In this document: in pieces, positions 43,358 to 55,633 of the stretch
Position numbering within the stretch: the stretch's first letter is position 1
Layout: each line of letters starts with the position of its first letter
Origin: Actinostola sp. cb2023
Lineage: Eukaryota; Cnidaria; Anthozoa; Actiniaria; Actinostolidae
Direction: 5' to 3'
DNA: 64,000 nt
NCBI GenBank assembly: GCA_033675265.1
Contig: JAUJYZ010001007.1
Coordinates: 1-64,000, forward strand
Program-made: the position numbers and the translations under genes
Notes under the pieces: model-generated
Databases searched by the model: none
Seen by the model: only the letters and a program-made list of their open reading frames with translations
What the model was told of the DNA's origin: nothing

Positions 43358-43823
43358 GTTAGTGGCACTTTAAGTAGATTGACTTTGGTGTTGTCTGATG
43401 AGTCGTGTAAAAATTGTGAGGGTTTGTTAAGGGTGGAAGAATTAGAGTATGCAATGAAGGGAATGGCCAATGGGAAAACTCCAGGGGAGGATGGTTTATC
43501 TTTATAATTTTATAAGTGTTTTAGTGAGTTATTATTGCCAGTAGTGTGTCAGCTGGCAAACGAGGGTTTTGAAGTGGAGAGGTTTCCGGAGGAGTGTGTA
43601 CGTGGTGTGGTAAGGTTAGCGTTCAAGAAGGGAGATCGGAAGGAACTCAAGAATTGGAGGCCGATCTCTAGCTCTTCTTAATCTGGATTATAAGATTGTG
43701 TCGAAGGCACTGAGTGGTCGTTTGAGAAGTGTGATGGCAGAGATTGTGTGTGAAGACCAGACGTGTGGGGTGATGGGGAGGTCTATTACTGACAATCTGC
43801 CTTTTCATGTCATACTGACCTGA
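43358..43823 (+). pseudogene. LINE reverse transcriptase fragment, unit 2
   Basis: N-terminal part of a Tx1/L1-type RT: VEELEYAMKGMANGKTPGED, a TAA where Glu is expected, FYKCFSELLLPVV, AFKKGDRKELKNWRPIS, then DYKIVSKALSGRL, DQTCGV and SITDNL. It stops before the catalytic palm (no YxDD). Four extra bases at the insertion site of the 0.68-kb element (43668-43674) break the frame between RPIS and LLNLD. Confidence 0.85.
43661..43680 (+). other. apparent transposon excision footprint
   Basis: The empty copies read CCGATCTCTCTTCTTAA (53066 and 55390 on). This copy reads CCGATCTCTAGCTCTTCTTA, which has four extra bases. They equal a partial CTCT duplication plus the terminal AG of the 0.68-kb element found at exactly this site in units 3 and 4. 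Confidence 0.7.
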
Positions 43824-43908
43824 GGCGGTTTGGGAACTGTAACCACGAAGTGCTGTTGTTTTGAGTAATTGACGGTCTCCCTGTGCTTTGGGGCTGCACG
43901 TGGTGAAC

Positions 43909-44787
43909 ATGCTGGACCGCACCCAAACGGTGAGGTTTGGGTGTGGCAACACGTTTCTTGGTGCCGATGCTGTGATCGGATTTCTGGAAGAAGAAGGCGT
44001 GCCGACGTCAAGCGTCAAGTGTGTACAACAACTTGCAGATCGGTCTGTGCTAGTGACGTTCTCGTCAGAGGAGGTTGCGGAGCAAGTAGTGGGGATGGAC
44101 GTGGTCAAATTGCGAGGCATCCCAGTCGTGGTGTCATGGGCGGACAGGAGGAAGACGTACGTGAAAGTTCATTACTTGCCATACGAGGTACCCAACGAAA
44201 TGCTGTTGGATGTGCTGAAAGGCTATGGACATGTGTACAATATAAGAAGGGACAGCTTTCAGCTACACGGGGAGATTGAAACTGGCACAAGGACTGTCAC
44301 GATGACTCTAAGGGAAGACACCCCCTCCTACATTCAAGTAGGGGGATGCACAGTAAAAAAAACGTATTTTCGGGGGCAGAAGATGACTTGCAGAGTATGT
44401 GGTGGGACGGGCCATATTGGCAGAAAGTGCCCTGATGTGCGGTGTTACAATTGTGGGGATTAAGGCCACATGGCGGCGTCGTGCCCCAACGTCCAATGTA
44501 GCTACTGCTATGACGAGGGTCATAGCTACGAGAACTGTCAGTCAAGATTGCAGGATGGATTTGGGGTTTCAGAACGGGATGAAGGATCGGTGGTATCGCA
44601 AGACATGAGTTATGCCAATGCGGCTAGTGTGGGAAAAAGACCAGTGGAGAGTACAAAGGCGGCCAGTGCTGGGCCAGTGGACAGAGCAGAGGTGGCAAAG
44701 GACAGAACAGAGGGGGCCAGTGGTATATTGTGTTATAACAACGTAGAAGGCAAACAAAGTATTAGAGTGCAACCCATATGTCCGTGA
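43909..44787 (+). pseudogene. LINE ORF1 copy 2
   Basis: Full-length copy beginning MLDRTQTVRFGC. It has one extra in-frame Lys codon (CAGTAAAAAAAACG) and TAA at 44461-44463 in place of TAT in the second zinc knuckle. The frame stays open after the stop to 44787. Confidence 0.85.
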
Positions 44788-46823
44788 AACAGTACTAACT
44801 AATTAGTACTAAATAGCACTGATTAAACAATAGAAAACAATAAAGATAACACTATTTAGTAATAGTACTATTTCACGGACATATGGTTTGCACATATGAC
44901 ACTCTTTTACAGATTATTATGGACAAACAAAACGTAAATTTAAAGATTAGAGTTAATTCGGCAGAACAAGAACCAATATTGATGTACATGCAGTAATTCT
45001 GACTGCGTTTATATATTGTTTACTGTTAGTGATTTGGTGAAATAAAAAAAACACAGAGTTCATTCAACTGACGTAGCGGGTAATCAGCTCCTGTTTCTTC
45101 TCAATTCTAAAACTATTCTCTAATAATGTTAGATCAAAGTGCGCATAATTGGTTCCTACTGAAGCAAATGCAAGGGAAACGAGGTTTGGTTCGAAAAATC
45201 GGGAGGTTCGAAAAATCGAGGATTCGAAAGTGCGAAGTTATGTGGTACGAACGAAGTTGATATTGTAGACTGATTCTCGAGAAGTTCAAATTTACATATC
45301 AACAAAACACTCTTGCTTTCCTCAACCTACAATAGGTAGGTAAATTTATTTATACTCAAAGTATAAAATGAGCCATAGGATCGTACAGACTATATTCGAG
45401 ATAAGTCTTACTATAAAACTACGAAACTTAATAAGCTTATTAAAGCTTATGTGATAATTTGTTTTGATATTTGAGAACCTAGAAAGGCTAGAAATTGACA
45501 TGACAAACAACAAACGAAACAAGAAATAGGTTTTTAATAATAATTACCTCGATCATGGAGTTAGATAAAACTTTTATTACCACTGGAAATTGTTTTCGCT
45601 CTACCAAATCCAAATTGTCATCGTACAGAAACTGAGAGCCAGCTCGTCGTCTTTCACTCAAATTGGTCGGGAAACGTGGCCCGTGACACAATTTCACAGA
45701 AGTTGAAATCTAATCGGTTTTGAATGTCAATACAATGAAGGTAAAGAACATTTGAAGTGGCAAATAGTTCGCAATTGACCTCTAAAATTTCCATGTCGAT
45801 GTTTTACCGTGTTGCTCCGTCCATGGCTGCTAAGGAAAAGTGGATAAATCACGTCACTTGTTTTGATAATATAGTCGCGCGAGGCGCGCAATGCATGCTA
45901 GGCGCTTCCTCCTTTAGTGCAACCCATATGTCCGTGAAACAGTACTAACTAATTAGTACTAAATAGCACTGATTAAACAATAGAAAACAATAAAGATAAC
46001 ACTATTTAGTAATAGTACTATTTCACGGACATATGGTTTGCACATATGACACTCTTTTACAGATTATTATGGACAAACAAAACGTAAATTTAAAGATTAG
46101 AGTTAATTCGGCAGAACAAGAACCAATATTGATGTACATGCAGTAATTCTGACTGCGTTTATATATTGTTTACTGTTAGTGATTTGGTGAAATAAAAAAA
46201 ACACAGAGTTCATTCAACTGACGTAGCGGGTAATCAGCTCCTGTTTCTTCTCAATTCTAAAACTATTCTCTAATAATGTTAGATCAAAGTGCGCATAATT
46301 GGTTCCTACTGAAGCAAATGCAAGGGAAACGAGGTTGGTTCGAAAAATCGGGAGGTTCGAAAAATCGGGATTCCACTGTAAATATATCCATGGCCATTAC
46401 ATATAAATGTATACATGCATTCCAGGTAGAAAGGTCAATACAATTTTGGTATTTCAAATGTCAATTTAATATTTAAGCAATACAACACATTTTCCGTGTT
46501 TATATTCACTTTTACAAACACGCGGGATGTTGGGAGAACACGAGAAAAGTTTGAAAATCACGAGCCTCCGGCGAGTGTCGGGCTTTTTAGGTAACGAAGC
46601 AGAGAACAACAGCAGTATACAGCAGAGTGTAAATAAACTCGTTCCTGGGTCGACGTCTCACTCGGTCCCATGCCCTCCCGTCCATAGTATGAATGCTGGT
46701 CCATCCAAACTCCAACTTTGAAATTATATTAAAAAATGAGATTTTTCTCAAATCGCGTTCCTTCTTCGCAGAAGTTCTTAGAAACGCTTTAACTTTTAGT
46801 TAAAAAAAGCTTTTCAGCAGGGG

Positions 46824-47971
46824 GTTAGTGGCACTTTAAGTAGATTGACTTTGGTGTTGTCTGATGAGTCGTGTAAAAATTGTGAGGGTTTGTAAAGGGT
46901 GGAAGAATTAGAGTATGCAATGAAGGGAATGGCCAATGGGAAAACTCCAGGGGAGGATGGTTTATCTTTATAATTTTATAAGTGTTTTAGTGAGTTATTA
47001 TTGCCAGTAGTGTGTCAGCTGGCAAACGAGGGTTTTGAAGTGGAGAGGTTTCCGGAGGAGTGTGTACGTGGTGTGGTAAGGTTAGCGTTCAAGAAGGGAG
47101 ATCGGAAGGAACTCAAGAATTGGAGGCCGATCTCTCTCAGGATAGTTAAGGCATGGGTCTCAAACATTTCAAAATGGCGGCTTTGAAAACAAGAGGGGTG
47201 GTCTATTTCTTTTCCTTTTTGTGATTATTCACTGAAACTTTGATAAATGTGATAAAGTCGAAACCTTAACCTTTGTATATAGTTGTTTCTATGGAAACAT
47301 GTAATCTGACCTTTGACCTTCAATATCAAAATTTTACATAAAAGTCTCCTGGAGGACAATAAAAAGTTTTCGTAGGATGGATATTTCTATGTGAATAAAT
47401 CAGAGTTAGTGTGTAGTCTCTCGGTCTAATTTGAAAATTTGTTTAACTTGTTTGGAAGTCTCATTAAGGTACACATGAAATTTGATACTCTTTATTTTCT
47501 TCTTTGTTATAATATTATTTCATGATATCTAATTGGAGCGATAAACTTGAAGGCATATAGTATCATATAGAATGTTTAATAATCCAATACATCAAATTTT
47601 TTCCATACTCCCGAAGCCTTGAAAGTTATTTTTCAAAACTTCAGTTCAAAGGTCAAGTATGATGTCACCATGGTTACCATATTAATAAAAATTAACAAAG
47701 CGTTAATCTTAATGATGTGTCCTTAACTGTAGTCTCTACAGTAAAACTAGATGATAATACAGCCGTTCTAAGCTTTAATGGGCGTGATCGTCTTGGACCC
47801 GTGCCTTAATGCCCCTGAGCTCTTCTTAATCTGGATTATAAGATTGTGTCGAAGGCACTGAGTGGTCGTTTGAGAAGTGTGATGGCAGAGATTGTGTGTG
47901 AAGACCAGACGTGTGGGGTGATGGGGAGGTCTATTACTGACAATCTGCCTTTTCATGTCATACTGACCTGA
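46824..47971 (+). pseudogene. LINE RT fragment, unit 3, with inserted element
   Basis: Same RT fragment as in the other units. It carries an additional TTA to TAA change near 46892 and is split between RPIS and LLNLD by the 0.68-kb DNA element at 47138-47819. Confidence 0.85.
47138..47819. mobile_element. 0.68-kb non-autonomous DNA transposon
   Basis: Present only in units 3 and 4. The ends are imperfect inverted repeats: CAGGATAGTTAAGGCATGGG on the left, and CTCAGGGGCATTAAGGCACG as the complement of the right end. The flanking CTCT on both sides is consistent with a 4-bp target duplication, although the CT-rich target makes the exact length ambiguous. It has no coding capacity, and the superfamily is not assigned. 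A second copy is at 50144-50826. Confidence 0.8.
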
Positions 47972-48056
47972 GGCGGTTTGGGAACTGTAACCACGAAGTG
48001 CTGTTGTTTTGAGTAATTGACGGTCTCCCTGTGCTTTGGGGCTGCACGTGGTGAAC

Positions 48057-48932
48057 ATGCTGGACCGCACCCAAACGGTGAGGTTTGGGTGTGGCAACAC
48101 GTTTCTTGGTGCCGATGCTGTGATCGGATTTCTGGAAGAAGAAGGCGTGCCGACGTCAAGCGTCAAGTGTGTACAACAACTTGCAGATCGGTCTGTGCTA
48201 GTGACGTTCTCGTCAGAGGAGGTTGCGGAGCAAGTAGTGGGGATGGACGTGGTCAAATTGCGAGGCATCCCAGTCGTGGTGTCATGGGCGGACAGGAGGA
48301 AGACGTACGTGAAAGTTCATTACTTGCCATACGAGGTACCCAACGAAATGCTGTTGGATGTGCTGAAAGGCTATGGACATGTGTACAATATAAGAAGGGA
48401 CAGCTTTCAGCTACACGGGGAGATTGAAACTGGCACAAGGACTGTCACGATGACTCTAAGGGAAGACACCCCCTCCTACATTCAAGTAGGGGGATGCACA
48501 GTAAAAACGTATTTTCGGGGGCAGAAGATGACTTGCAGAGTATGTGGTGGGACGGGCCATATTGGCAGAAAGTGCCCTGATGTGCGGTGTTACAATTGTG
48601 GGGATTAAGGCCACATGGCGGCGTCGTGCCCCAACGTCCAATGTAGCTACTGCTATGACGAGGGTCATAGCTACGAGAACTGTCAGTCAAGATTGCAGGA
48701 TGGATTTGGGGTTTCAGAACGGGATGAAGGATCGGTGGTATCGCAAGACATGAGTTATGCCAATGCGGCTAGTGTGGGAAAAAGACCAGTGGAGAGTACA
48801 AAGGCGGCCAGTGCTGGGCCAGTGGACAGAGCAGAGGTGGCAAAGGACAGAACAGAGGGGGCCAGTGGTATATTGTGTTATAACAACGTAGAAGGCAAAC
48901 AAAGTATTAGAGTGCAACCCATATGTCCGTGA
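48057..48932 (+). pseudogene. LINE ORF1 copy 3
   Basis: Complete except for TAA at 48606-48608 in the second zinc knuckle. It otherwise matches the intact last copy closely, with Ser at the FSSEE position where copies 4-6 have Ala. Confidence 0.85.
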
Positions 48933-49829
48933 AACAGTACTAACTAATTAGTACTAAATAGCACTGATTAAACAATAGAAAACAATAAAGATAACACTAT
49001 TTAGTAATAGTACTATTTCACGGACATATGGTTTGCACATATGACACTCTTTTACAGATTATTATGGACAAACAAAACGTAAATTTAAAGATTAGAGTTA
49101 ATTCGGCAGAACAAGAACCAATATTGATGTACATGCAGTAATTCTGACTGCGTTTATATATTGTTTACTGTTAGTGATTTGGTGAAATAAAAAAACACAG
49201 AGTTCATTCAACTGACGTAGCGGGTAATCAGCTCCTGTTTCTTCTCAATTCTAAAACTATTCTCTAATAATGTTAGATCAAAGTGCGCATAATTGGTTCC
49301 TACTGAAGCAAATGCAAGGGAAACGAGGTTTGGTTCGAAAAATCGGGAGAAAAATCGAGGATTCGAAAAATCGGGATTCCACTGTAAATATATCCATGGC
49401 CATTACATATAAATGTATACATGCATTCCAGGTAGAAAGGTCAATACAATTTTGGTATTTCAAATGTCAATTTAATATTTAAGCAATACAACACATTTTC
49501 CGTGTTTATATTCACTTTTACAAACACGCGGGATGTTGGGAGAACACGAGAAAAGTTTGAAAATCACGAGCCTCCGGCGAGTGTCGGGCTTTTTAGGTAA
49601 CGAAGCAGAGAACAACAGCAGTATACAGCAGAGTGTAAATAAACTCGTTCCTGGGTCGACGTCTCACTCGGTCCCATGCCCTCCCGTCCATAGTATGAAT
49701 GCTGGTCCATCCAAACTCCAACTTTGAAATTATATTAAAAAATGAGATTTTTCTCAAATCGCGTTCCTTCTTCGCAGAAGTTCTTAGAAACGCTTTAACT
49801 TTTAGTTAAAAAAAGCTTTTCAGCAGGGG

Positions 49830-50978
49830 GTTAGTGGCACTTTAAGTAGATTGACTTTGGTGTTGTCTGATGAGTCGTGTAAAAATTGTGAGGGTTTGTT
49901 AAGGGTGGAAGAATTAGAGTATGCAATGAAGGGAATGGCCAATGGGAAAACTCCAGGGGAGGATGGTTTATCTTTATAATTTTATAAGTGTTTTAGTGAG
50001 TTATTATTGCCAGTAGTGTGTCAGCTGGCAAACGAGGGTTTTGAAGTGGAGAGGTTTCCGGAGGAGTGTGTACGTGGTGTGGTAAGGTTAGCGTTCAAGA
50101 AGGGAGATCGGAAGGAACTCAAGAATTGGAGGCCGATCTCTCTCAGGATAGTTAAGGCATGGGTCTCAAAACATTTCAAAATGGCGGCTTTGAAAACAAG
50201 AGGGGTGGTCTATTTCTTTTCCTTTTTGTGATTATTCACTGAAACTTTGATAAATGTGATAAAGTCGAAACCTTAACCTTTGTATATAGTTGTTTCTATG
50301 GAAACATGTAATCTGACCTTTGACCTTCAATATCAAAATTTTACATAAAAGTCTCCTGGAGGACAATAAAAAGTTTTCGTAGGATGGATATTTCTATGTG
50401 AATAAATCAGAGTTAGTGTGTAGTCTCTCGGTCTAATTTGAAAATTTGTTTAACTTGTTTGGAAGTCTCATTAAGGTACACATGAAATTTGATACTCTTT
50501 ATTTTCTTCTTTGTTATAATATTATTTCATGATATCTAATTGGAGCGATAAACTTGAAGGCATATAGTATCATACAGAATGTTTAATAATCCAATACATC
50601 AAATTTTTTCCATACTCCCGAAGCCTTGAAAGTTATTTTTCAAAACTTCAGTTCAAAGGTCAAGTATGATGTCACCATGGTTACCATATTAATAAAAATT
50701 AACAAAGCGTTAATCTTAATGATGTGTCCTTAACTGTAGTCTCTACAGTAAAACTAGATGATAATACAGCCGTTCTAAGCTTTAATGGGCGTGATCGTCT
50801 TGGACCCGTGCCTTAATGCCCCTGAGCTCTTCTTAATCTGGATTATAAGATTGTGTCGAAGGCACTGAGTGGTCGTTTGAGAAGTGTGATGGCAGAGATT
50901 GTGTGTGAAGACCAGACGTGTGGGGTGATGGGGAGGTCTATTACTGACAATCTGCCTTTTCATGTCATACTGACCTGA
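49830..50978 (+). pseudogene. LINE RT fragment, unit 4, with inserted element
   Basis: Same truncated RT, interrupted at the same position by the 0.68-kb element (50144-50826). Flanks and insertion point are identical to unit 3, so the filled unit was duplicated. Confidence 0.85.
50144..50826. mobile_element. 0.68-kb non-autonomous DNA transposon, second copy
   Basis: Nearly identical to 47138-47819, one base longer (TCTCAAAACATT versus TCTCAAACATT). It lies at the same site in the neighbouring unit. Confidence 0.8.
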
Positions 50979-51063
50979 GGCGGTTTGGGAACTGTAACCA
51001 CGAAGTGCTGTTGTTTTGAGTAATTGACGGTCTCCCTGTGCTTTGGGGCTGCACGTGGTGAAC

Positions 51064-51860
51064 ATGCTGGACCGCACCCAAACGGTAAGGTTTGGGTGTG
51101 GCAACACGTTTCTTGGTGCCGATGCTGTGATCGGATTTCTGGAAGAAGAAGGTGTGCCGACGTCAAGCGTCAAGTGTGTACAACAACTTGCAGATCGGTC
51201 TGTGCTAGTGACGTTCGCGTCAGAGGAGGTTGCGGAGCAAGTAGTGGGGATGGACGTGGTCAAATTGCGAGGCATCCCAGTCGTGGTGTCATGGGCGGAC
51301 AGGAGGAAGACGTACGTGAAAGTTNGGACAGCTTTCAGCTACACGGGGAGATTGAAACTGGCACAAGGACTGTCACGATGACTCTAAGGGAAGACACCCC
51401 CTCCTACATTCAAGTAGGGGGATGCACAGTAAAAACGTATTTTCGGGGGCAGAAGATGACTTGCAGAGTATGTGGTGGGACGGGCCATATTGGCAGAAAG
51501 TGCCCTGATGTGCGGTGTTACAATTGTGGGGATTAAGGCCACATGGCGGCGTCGTGCCCCAACGTCCAATGTAGCTACTGCTATGACGAGGGTCATAGCT
51601 ACGAGAACTGTCAGTCAAGATTGCAGGATGGATTTGGGGTTTCAGAACGGGATGAAGGATCGGTGGTATCGCAAGACATGAGTTATGCCAATGCGGCTAG
51701 TGTGGGAAAAAGACCAGTGGAGAGTACAAAGGCGGCCAGTGCTGGGCCAGTGGACAGAGCAGAGGTGGCAAAGGACAGAACAGAGGGGGCCAGTGGTATA
51801 TTGTGTTATAACAACGTAGAAGGCAAACAAAGTATTAGAGTGCAACCCATATGTCCGTGA
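51064..51860 (+). pseudogene. LINE ORF1 copy 4, with assembly gap
   Basis: The only ambiguous base of the window (N at 51325) replaces about 79 bp present in the other copies, between the KVH-YLPYEV region and RRDSFQ. The zinc-knuckle TAA is also present. The deletion is probably an assembly artefact rather than biology. Confidence 0.8.
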
Positions 51861-52762
51861 AACAGTACTAACTAATTAGTACTAAATAGCACTGATTAAA
51901 CAATAGAAAACAATAAAGATAACACTATTTAGTAATAGTACTATTTCACGGACATATGGTTTGCACATATGACACTCTTTTACAGATTATTATGGACAAA
52001 CAAAACGTAAATTTAAAGATTAGAGTTAATTCGGCAGAACAAGAACCAATATTGATGTACATGCAGTAATTCTGACTGCGTTTATATATTGTTTACTGTT
52101 AGTGATTTGGTGAAATAAAAAAACACAGAGTTCATTCAACTGACGTAGCGGGTAATCAGCTCCTGTTTCTTCTCAATTCTAAAACTATTCTCTAATAATG
52201 TTAGATCAAAGTGCGCATAATTGGTTCCTACTGAAGCAAATGCAAGGGAAACGAGGTTTGATTCGAAAAATCGGGAGGTTAGAAAAATCGAGGATTCGAA
52301 AAATCGGGATTCCACTGTAAATATATCCATGGCCATTACATATAAATGTATACATGCATTCCAGGTAGAAAGGTCAATACAATTTTGGTATTTCAAATGT
52401 CAATTTAATATTTAAGCAATACAACACATTTTCCGTGTTTATATTCACTTTTACAAACACGCGGGATGTTGGGAGAACACGAGAAAAGTTTGAAAATCAC
52501 GAGCCTCCGGCGAGTGTCGGGCTTTTTAGGTAACGAAGCAGAGAACAACAGCAGTATACAGCAGAGTGTAAATAAACTCGTTCCTGGGTCGACGTCACAC
52601 TCGGTCCCATGCCCTCCCGTCCATAGTATGAATGCTGGTCCATCCCAACTCCAACTTCGAAATTATAATAAAAAATGAGATTTTTCTCAAATCGCGTTCC
52701 TTCTTCGCAGAAGTTCTTAGAAACGCTTTAACTTTTAGTTAAAAAAAGCTTTTCAGCAGGGG

Positions 52763-53224
52763 CTTAGTGGCACTTTAAGTAGATTGACTTTGGTGTCTTC
52801 TGATGAGTCGTGTAAAAATTGTGAGGGTTTGTTAAGGGTGGAAGAATTAGAGTATGCAATGAAGGGAATGGCCAATGGGAAAACTCCAGGGGAGGATGGT
52901 TTATCTTTATAATTTTATAAGTGTTTTAGTGAGTTATTATTGCCAGTAGTGTGTCAGCTGGCAAACGAGGGTTTTGAAGTGGAGAGGTTTCCGGAGGATT
53001 GTGTACGTGGTGTGGTAAGGTTAGCGTTCAAGAAGGGAGATCGGAAGGAACTCAAGAATTGGAGGCCGATCTCTCTTCTTAATCTGGATTATAAGATTGT
53101 GTCGAAGGCACTGAGTGGTCGTTTGAGAAGTGTGATGGCAGAGATTGTGTGTGAAGACCAGACGTGTGGGGTGATGGCGAGGTCTATTACTGACAATCTG
53201 CCTTTTCATGTCATACTGACCTGA
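52763..53224 (+). pseudogene. LINE RT fragment, unit 5 (empty site)
   Basis: Same RT fragment without the 0.68-kb insertion. The frame runs NWRPISLLNLDYKIVSKALS without a break, but the Glu-to-TAA stop upstream and the truncation after SITDNLPFHVILT remain. It differs from unit 6 at ERFPED versus ERFPEE. Confidence 0.87.
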
Positions 53225-53309
53225 GGCGGTTTGGGAACTGTAACCACGAAGTGCTGTTGTTTTGAGTAATTGACGGTCTCCCTGTGCTTTGGGGCTGCAC
53301 GTGGTGAAC

Positions 53310-54185
53310 ATGCTGGACCGCACCCAAACGGTGAGGTTTGGGTGTGGCAACACGTTTCTTGGTGCCGATGCTGTGATCGGATTTCTGGAAGAAGAAGGTG
53401 TGCCGACGTCAAGCGTCAAGTGTGTACAACAACTTGCAGATCGGTCTGTGCTAGTGACGTTCGCGTCAGAGGAGGTTGCGGAGCAAGTAGTGGGGATGGA
53501 CGTGGTCAAATTGCGAGGCATCCCAGTCATGGTGTCATGGGCGGACAGGAGGAAGACGTACGTAAAAGTTCATTACTTGCCATACGAGGTACCCAACGAA
53601 ATGCTGTTGGATGTGCTGAAAGGCTATGGACATGTGTACAATATAAGAAGGGACAGCTTTCAGCTACACGGGGAGATTGAAACTGGCACAAGGACTGTCA
53701 CGATGACTCTAAGGGAAGACACCCCCTCCTACATTCAAGTAGGGGGATGCACAGTAAAAACGTATTTTCGGGGGCAGAAGATGACTTGCAGAGTATGTGG
53801 TGGGACGGGCCATATTGGCAGAAAGTGCCCTGATGTGCGGTGTTACAATTGTGGGGATTAAGGCCACATGGCGGCGTCGTGCCCCAACGTCCAATGTAGC
53901 TACTGCTATGACGAGGGTCATAGCTACGAGAACTGTCAGTCAAGATTGCAGGATGGATTTGGGGTTTCAGAACGGGATGAAGGATCGGTGGTATCGCAAG
54001 ACATGAGTTATGCCAATGCGGCTAGTGTGGGAAAAAGACCAGTGGAGAGTACAAAGGCGGCCAGTGCTGGGCCAGTGGACAGAGCAGAGGTGGCAAAGGA
54101 CAGAACAGAGGGGGCCAGTGGTATATTGTGTTATAACAACGTAGAAGGCAAACAAAGTATTAGAGTGCAACCCATATGTCCGTGA
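53310..54185 (+). pseudogene. LINE ORF1 copy 5
   Basis: Complete apart from TAA at 53859-53861 in the second zinc knuckle. It shares FASEE and PVMVSW with copy 6, showing these two are each other's closest relatives. Confidence 0.85.
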
Positions 54186-55086
54186 AACAGTACTAACTAA
54201 TTAGTACTAAATAGCACTGATTAAACAATAGAAAACAATAAAGATAACACTATTTAGTAATAGTACTATTTCACGGACATATGGTTTGCACATATGACAC
54301 TCTTTTACAGATTATTATGGACAAACAAAACGTAAATTTAAAGATTAGAGTTAATTCGGCAGAACAAGAACCAATATTGATGTACATGCAGTAATTCTGA
54401 CTGCGTTTATATATTGTTTACTGTTAGTGATTTGGTGAAATAAAAAAACACAGAGTTCATTCAACTGACGTAGCGGGTAATCAGCTCCTGTTTCTTCTCA
54501 ATTCTAAAACTATTCTCTAATAATGTTAGATCAAAGTGCGCATAATTGGTTCCTACTGAAGCAAATGCAAGGGAAACGAGGTTTGGTTCGAAAAATCGGG
54601 AGGTTCGAAAAATCGAGGATTCGAAAAATCGGGATTCCACTGTAAATATATCCATGGCCATTACATATAAATGTATACATGCATTCCAGGTAGAAAGGTC
54701 AATACAATTTTGGTATTTCAAATGTCAATTTAATATTTAAGCAATACAACACATTTTCCGTGTTTATATTCACTTTTACAAACACGCGGGATGTTGGGAG
54801 AACACGAGAAAAGTTTGAAAATCACGAGCCTCCGGCGAGTGTCGGGCTTTTTAGGTAACGAAGCAGAGAACAACAGCAGTATACAGCAGAGTGTAAATAA
54901 ACTCGTTCCTGGGTCGACGTCACACTCGGTCCCATGCCCTCCCGTCCATAGTATGAATGCTGGTCCATCCCAACTCCAACTTCGAAATTATAATAAAAAA
55001 TGAGATTTTCTCAAATCGCGTTCCTTCTTCGCAGAAGTTCTTAGAAACGCTTTAACTTTTAGTTAAAAAAAGCTTTTCAGCAGGGG

Positions 55087-55548
55087 GTTAGTGGCACTTT
55101 AAGTAGATTGACTTTGGTGTCTTCTGATGAGTCGTGTAAAAATTGTGAGGGTTTGTTAAGGGTGGAAGAATTAGAGTATGCAATGAAGGGAATGGCCAAT
55201 GGGAAAACTCCAGGGGAGGATGGTTTATCTTTATAATTTTATAAGTGTTTTAGTGAGTTATTATTGCCAGTAGTGTGTCAGCTGGCAAACGAGGGTTTTG
55301 AAGTGGAGAGGTTTCCGGAGGAGTGTGTACGTGGTGTGGTAAGGTTAGCGTTCAAGAAGGGAGATCGGAAGGAACTCAAGAATTGGAGGCCGATCTCTCT
55401 TCTTAATCTGGATTATAAGATTGTGTCGAAGGCACTGAGTGGTCGTTTGAGAAGTGTGATGGCAGAGATTGTGTGTGAAGACCAGACGTGTGGGGTGATG
55501 GCGAGGTCTATTACTGACAATCTGCCTTTTCATGTCATACTGACCTGA
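55087..55548 (+). pseudogene. LINE RT fragment, unit 6 (empty site)
   Basis: Same fragment as unit 5: acidic linker, KTPGEDGLSL, the shared stop, AFKKGDRKELKNWRPIS and DQTCGV, ending before the catalytic palm motif. It ends 85 bp before ORF1 of the same unit, an order opposite to a normal LINE. Confidence 0.87.
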
Positions 55549-55633
55549 GGCGGTTTGGGAACTGTAACCACGAAGTGCTGTTGTTTTGAGTAATTGACGG
55601 TCTCCCTGTGCTTTGGGGCTGCACGTGGTGAAC

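Noticed and set aside
47768..48268. 166-169-codon minus-strand frames in each LINE unit
   Set aside because: They are antisense to the RT fragment and ORF1, which have recognisable domains on the plus strand.
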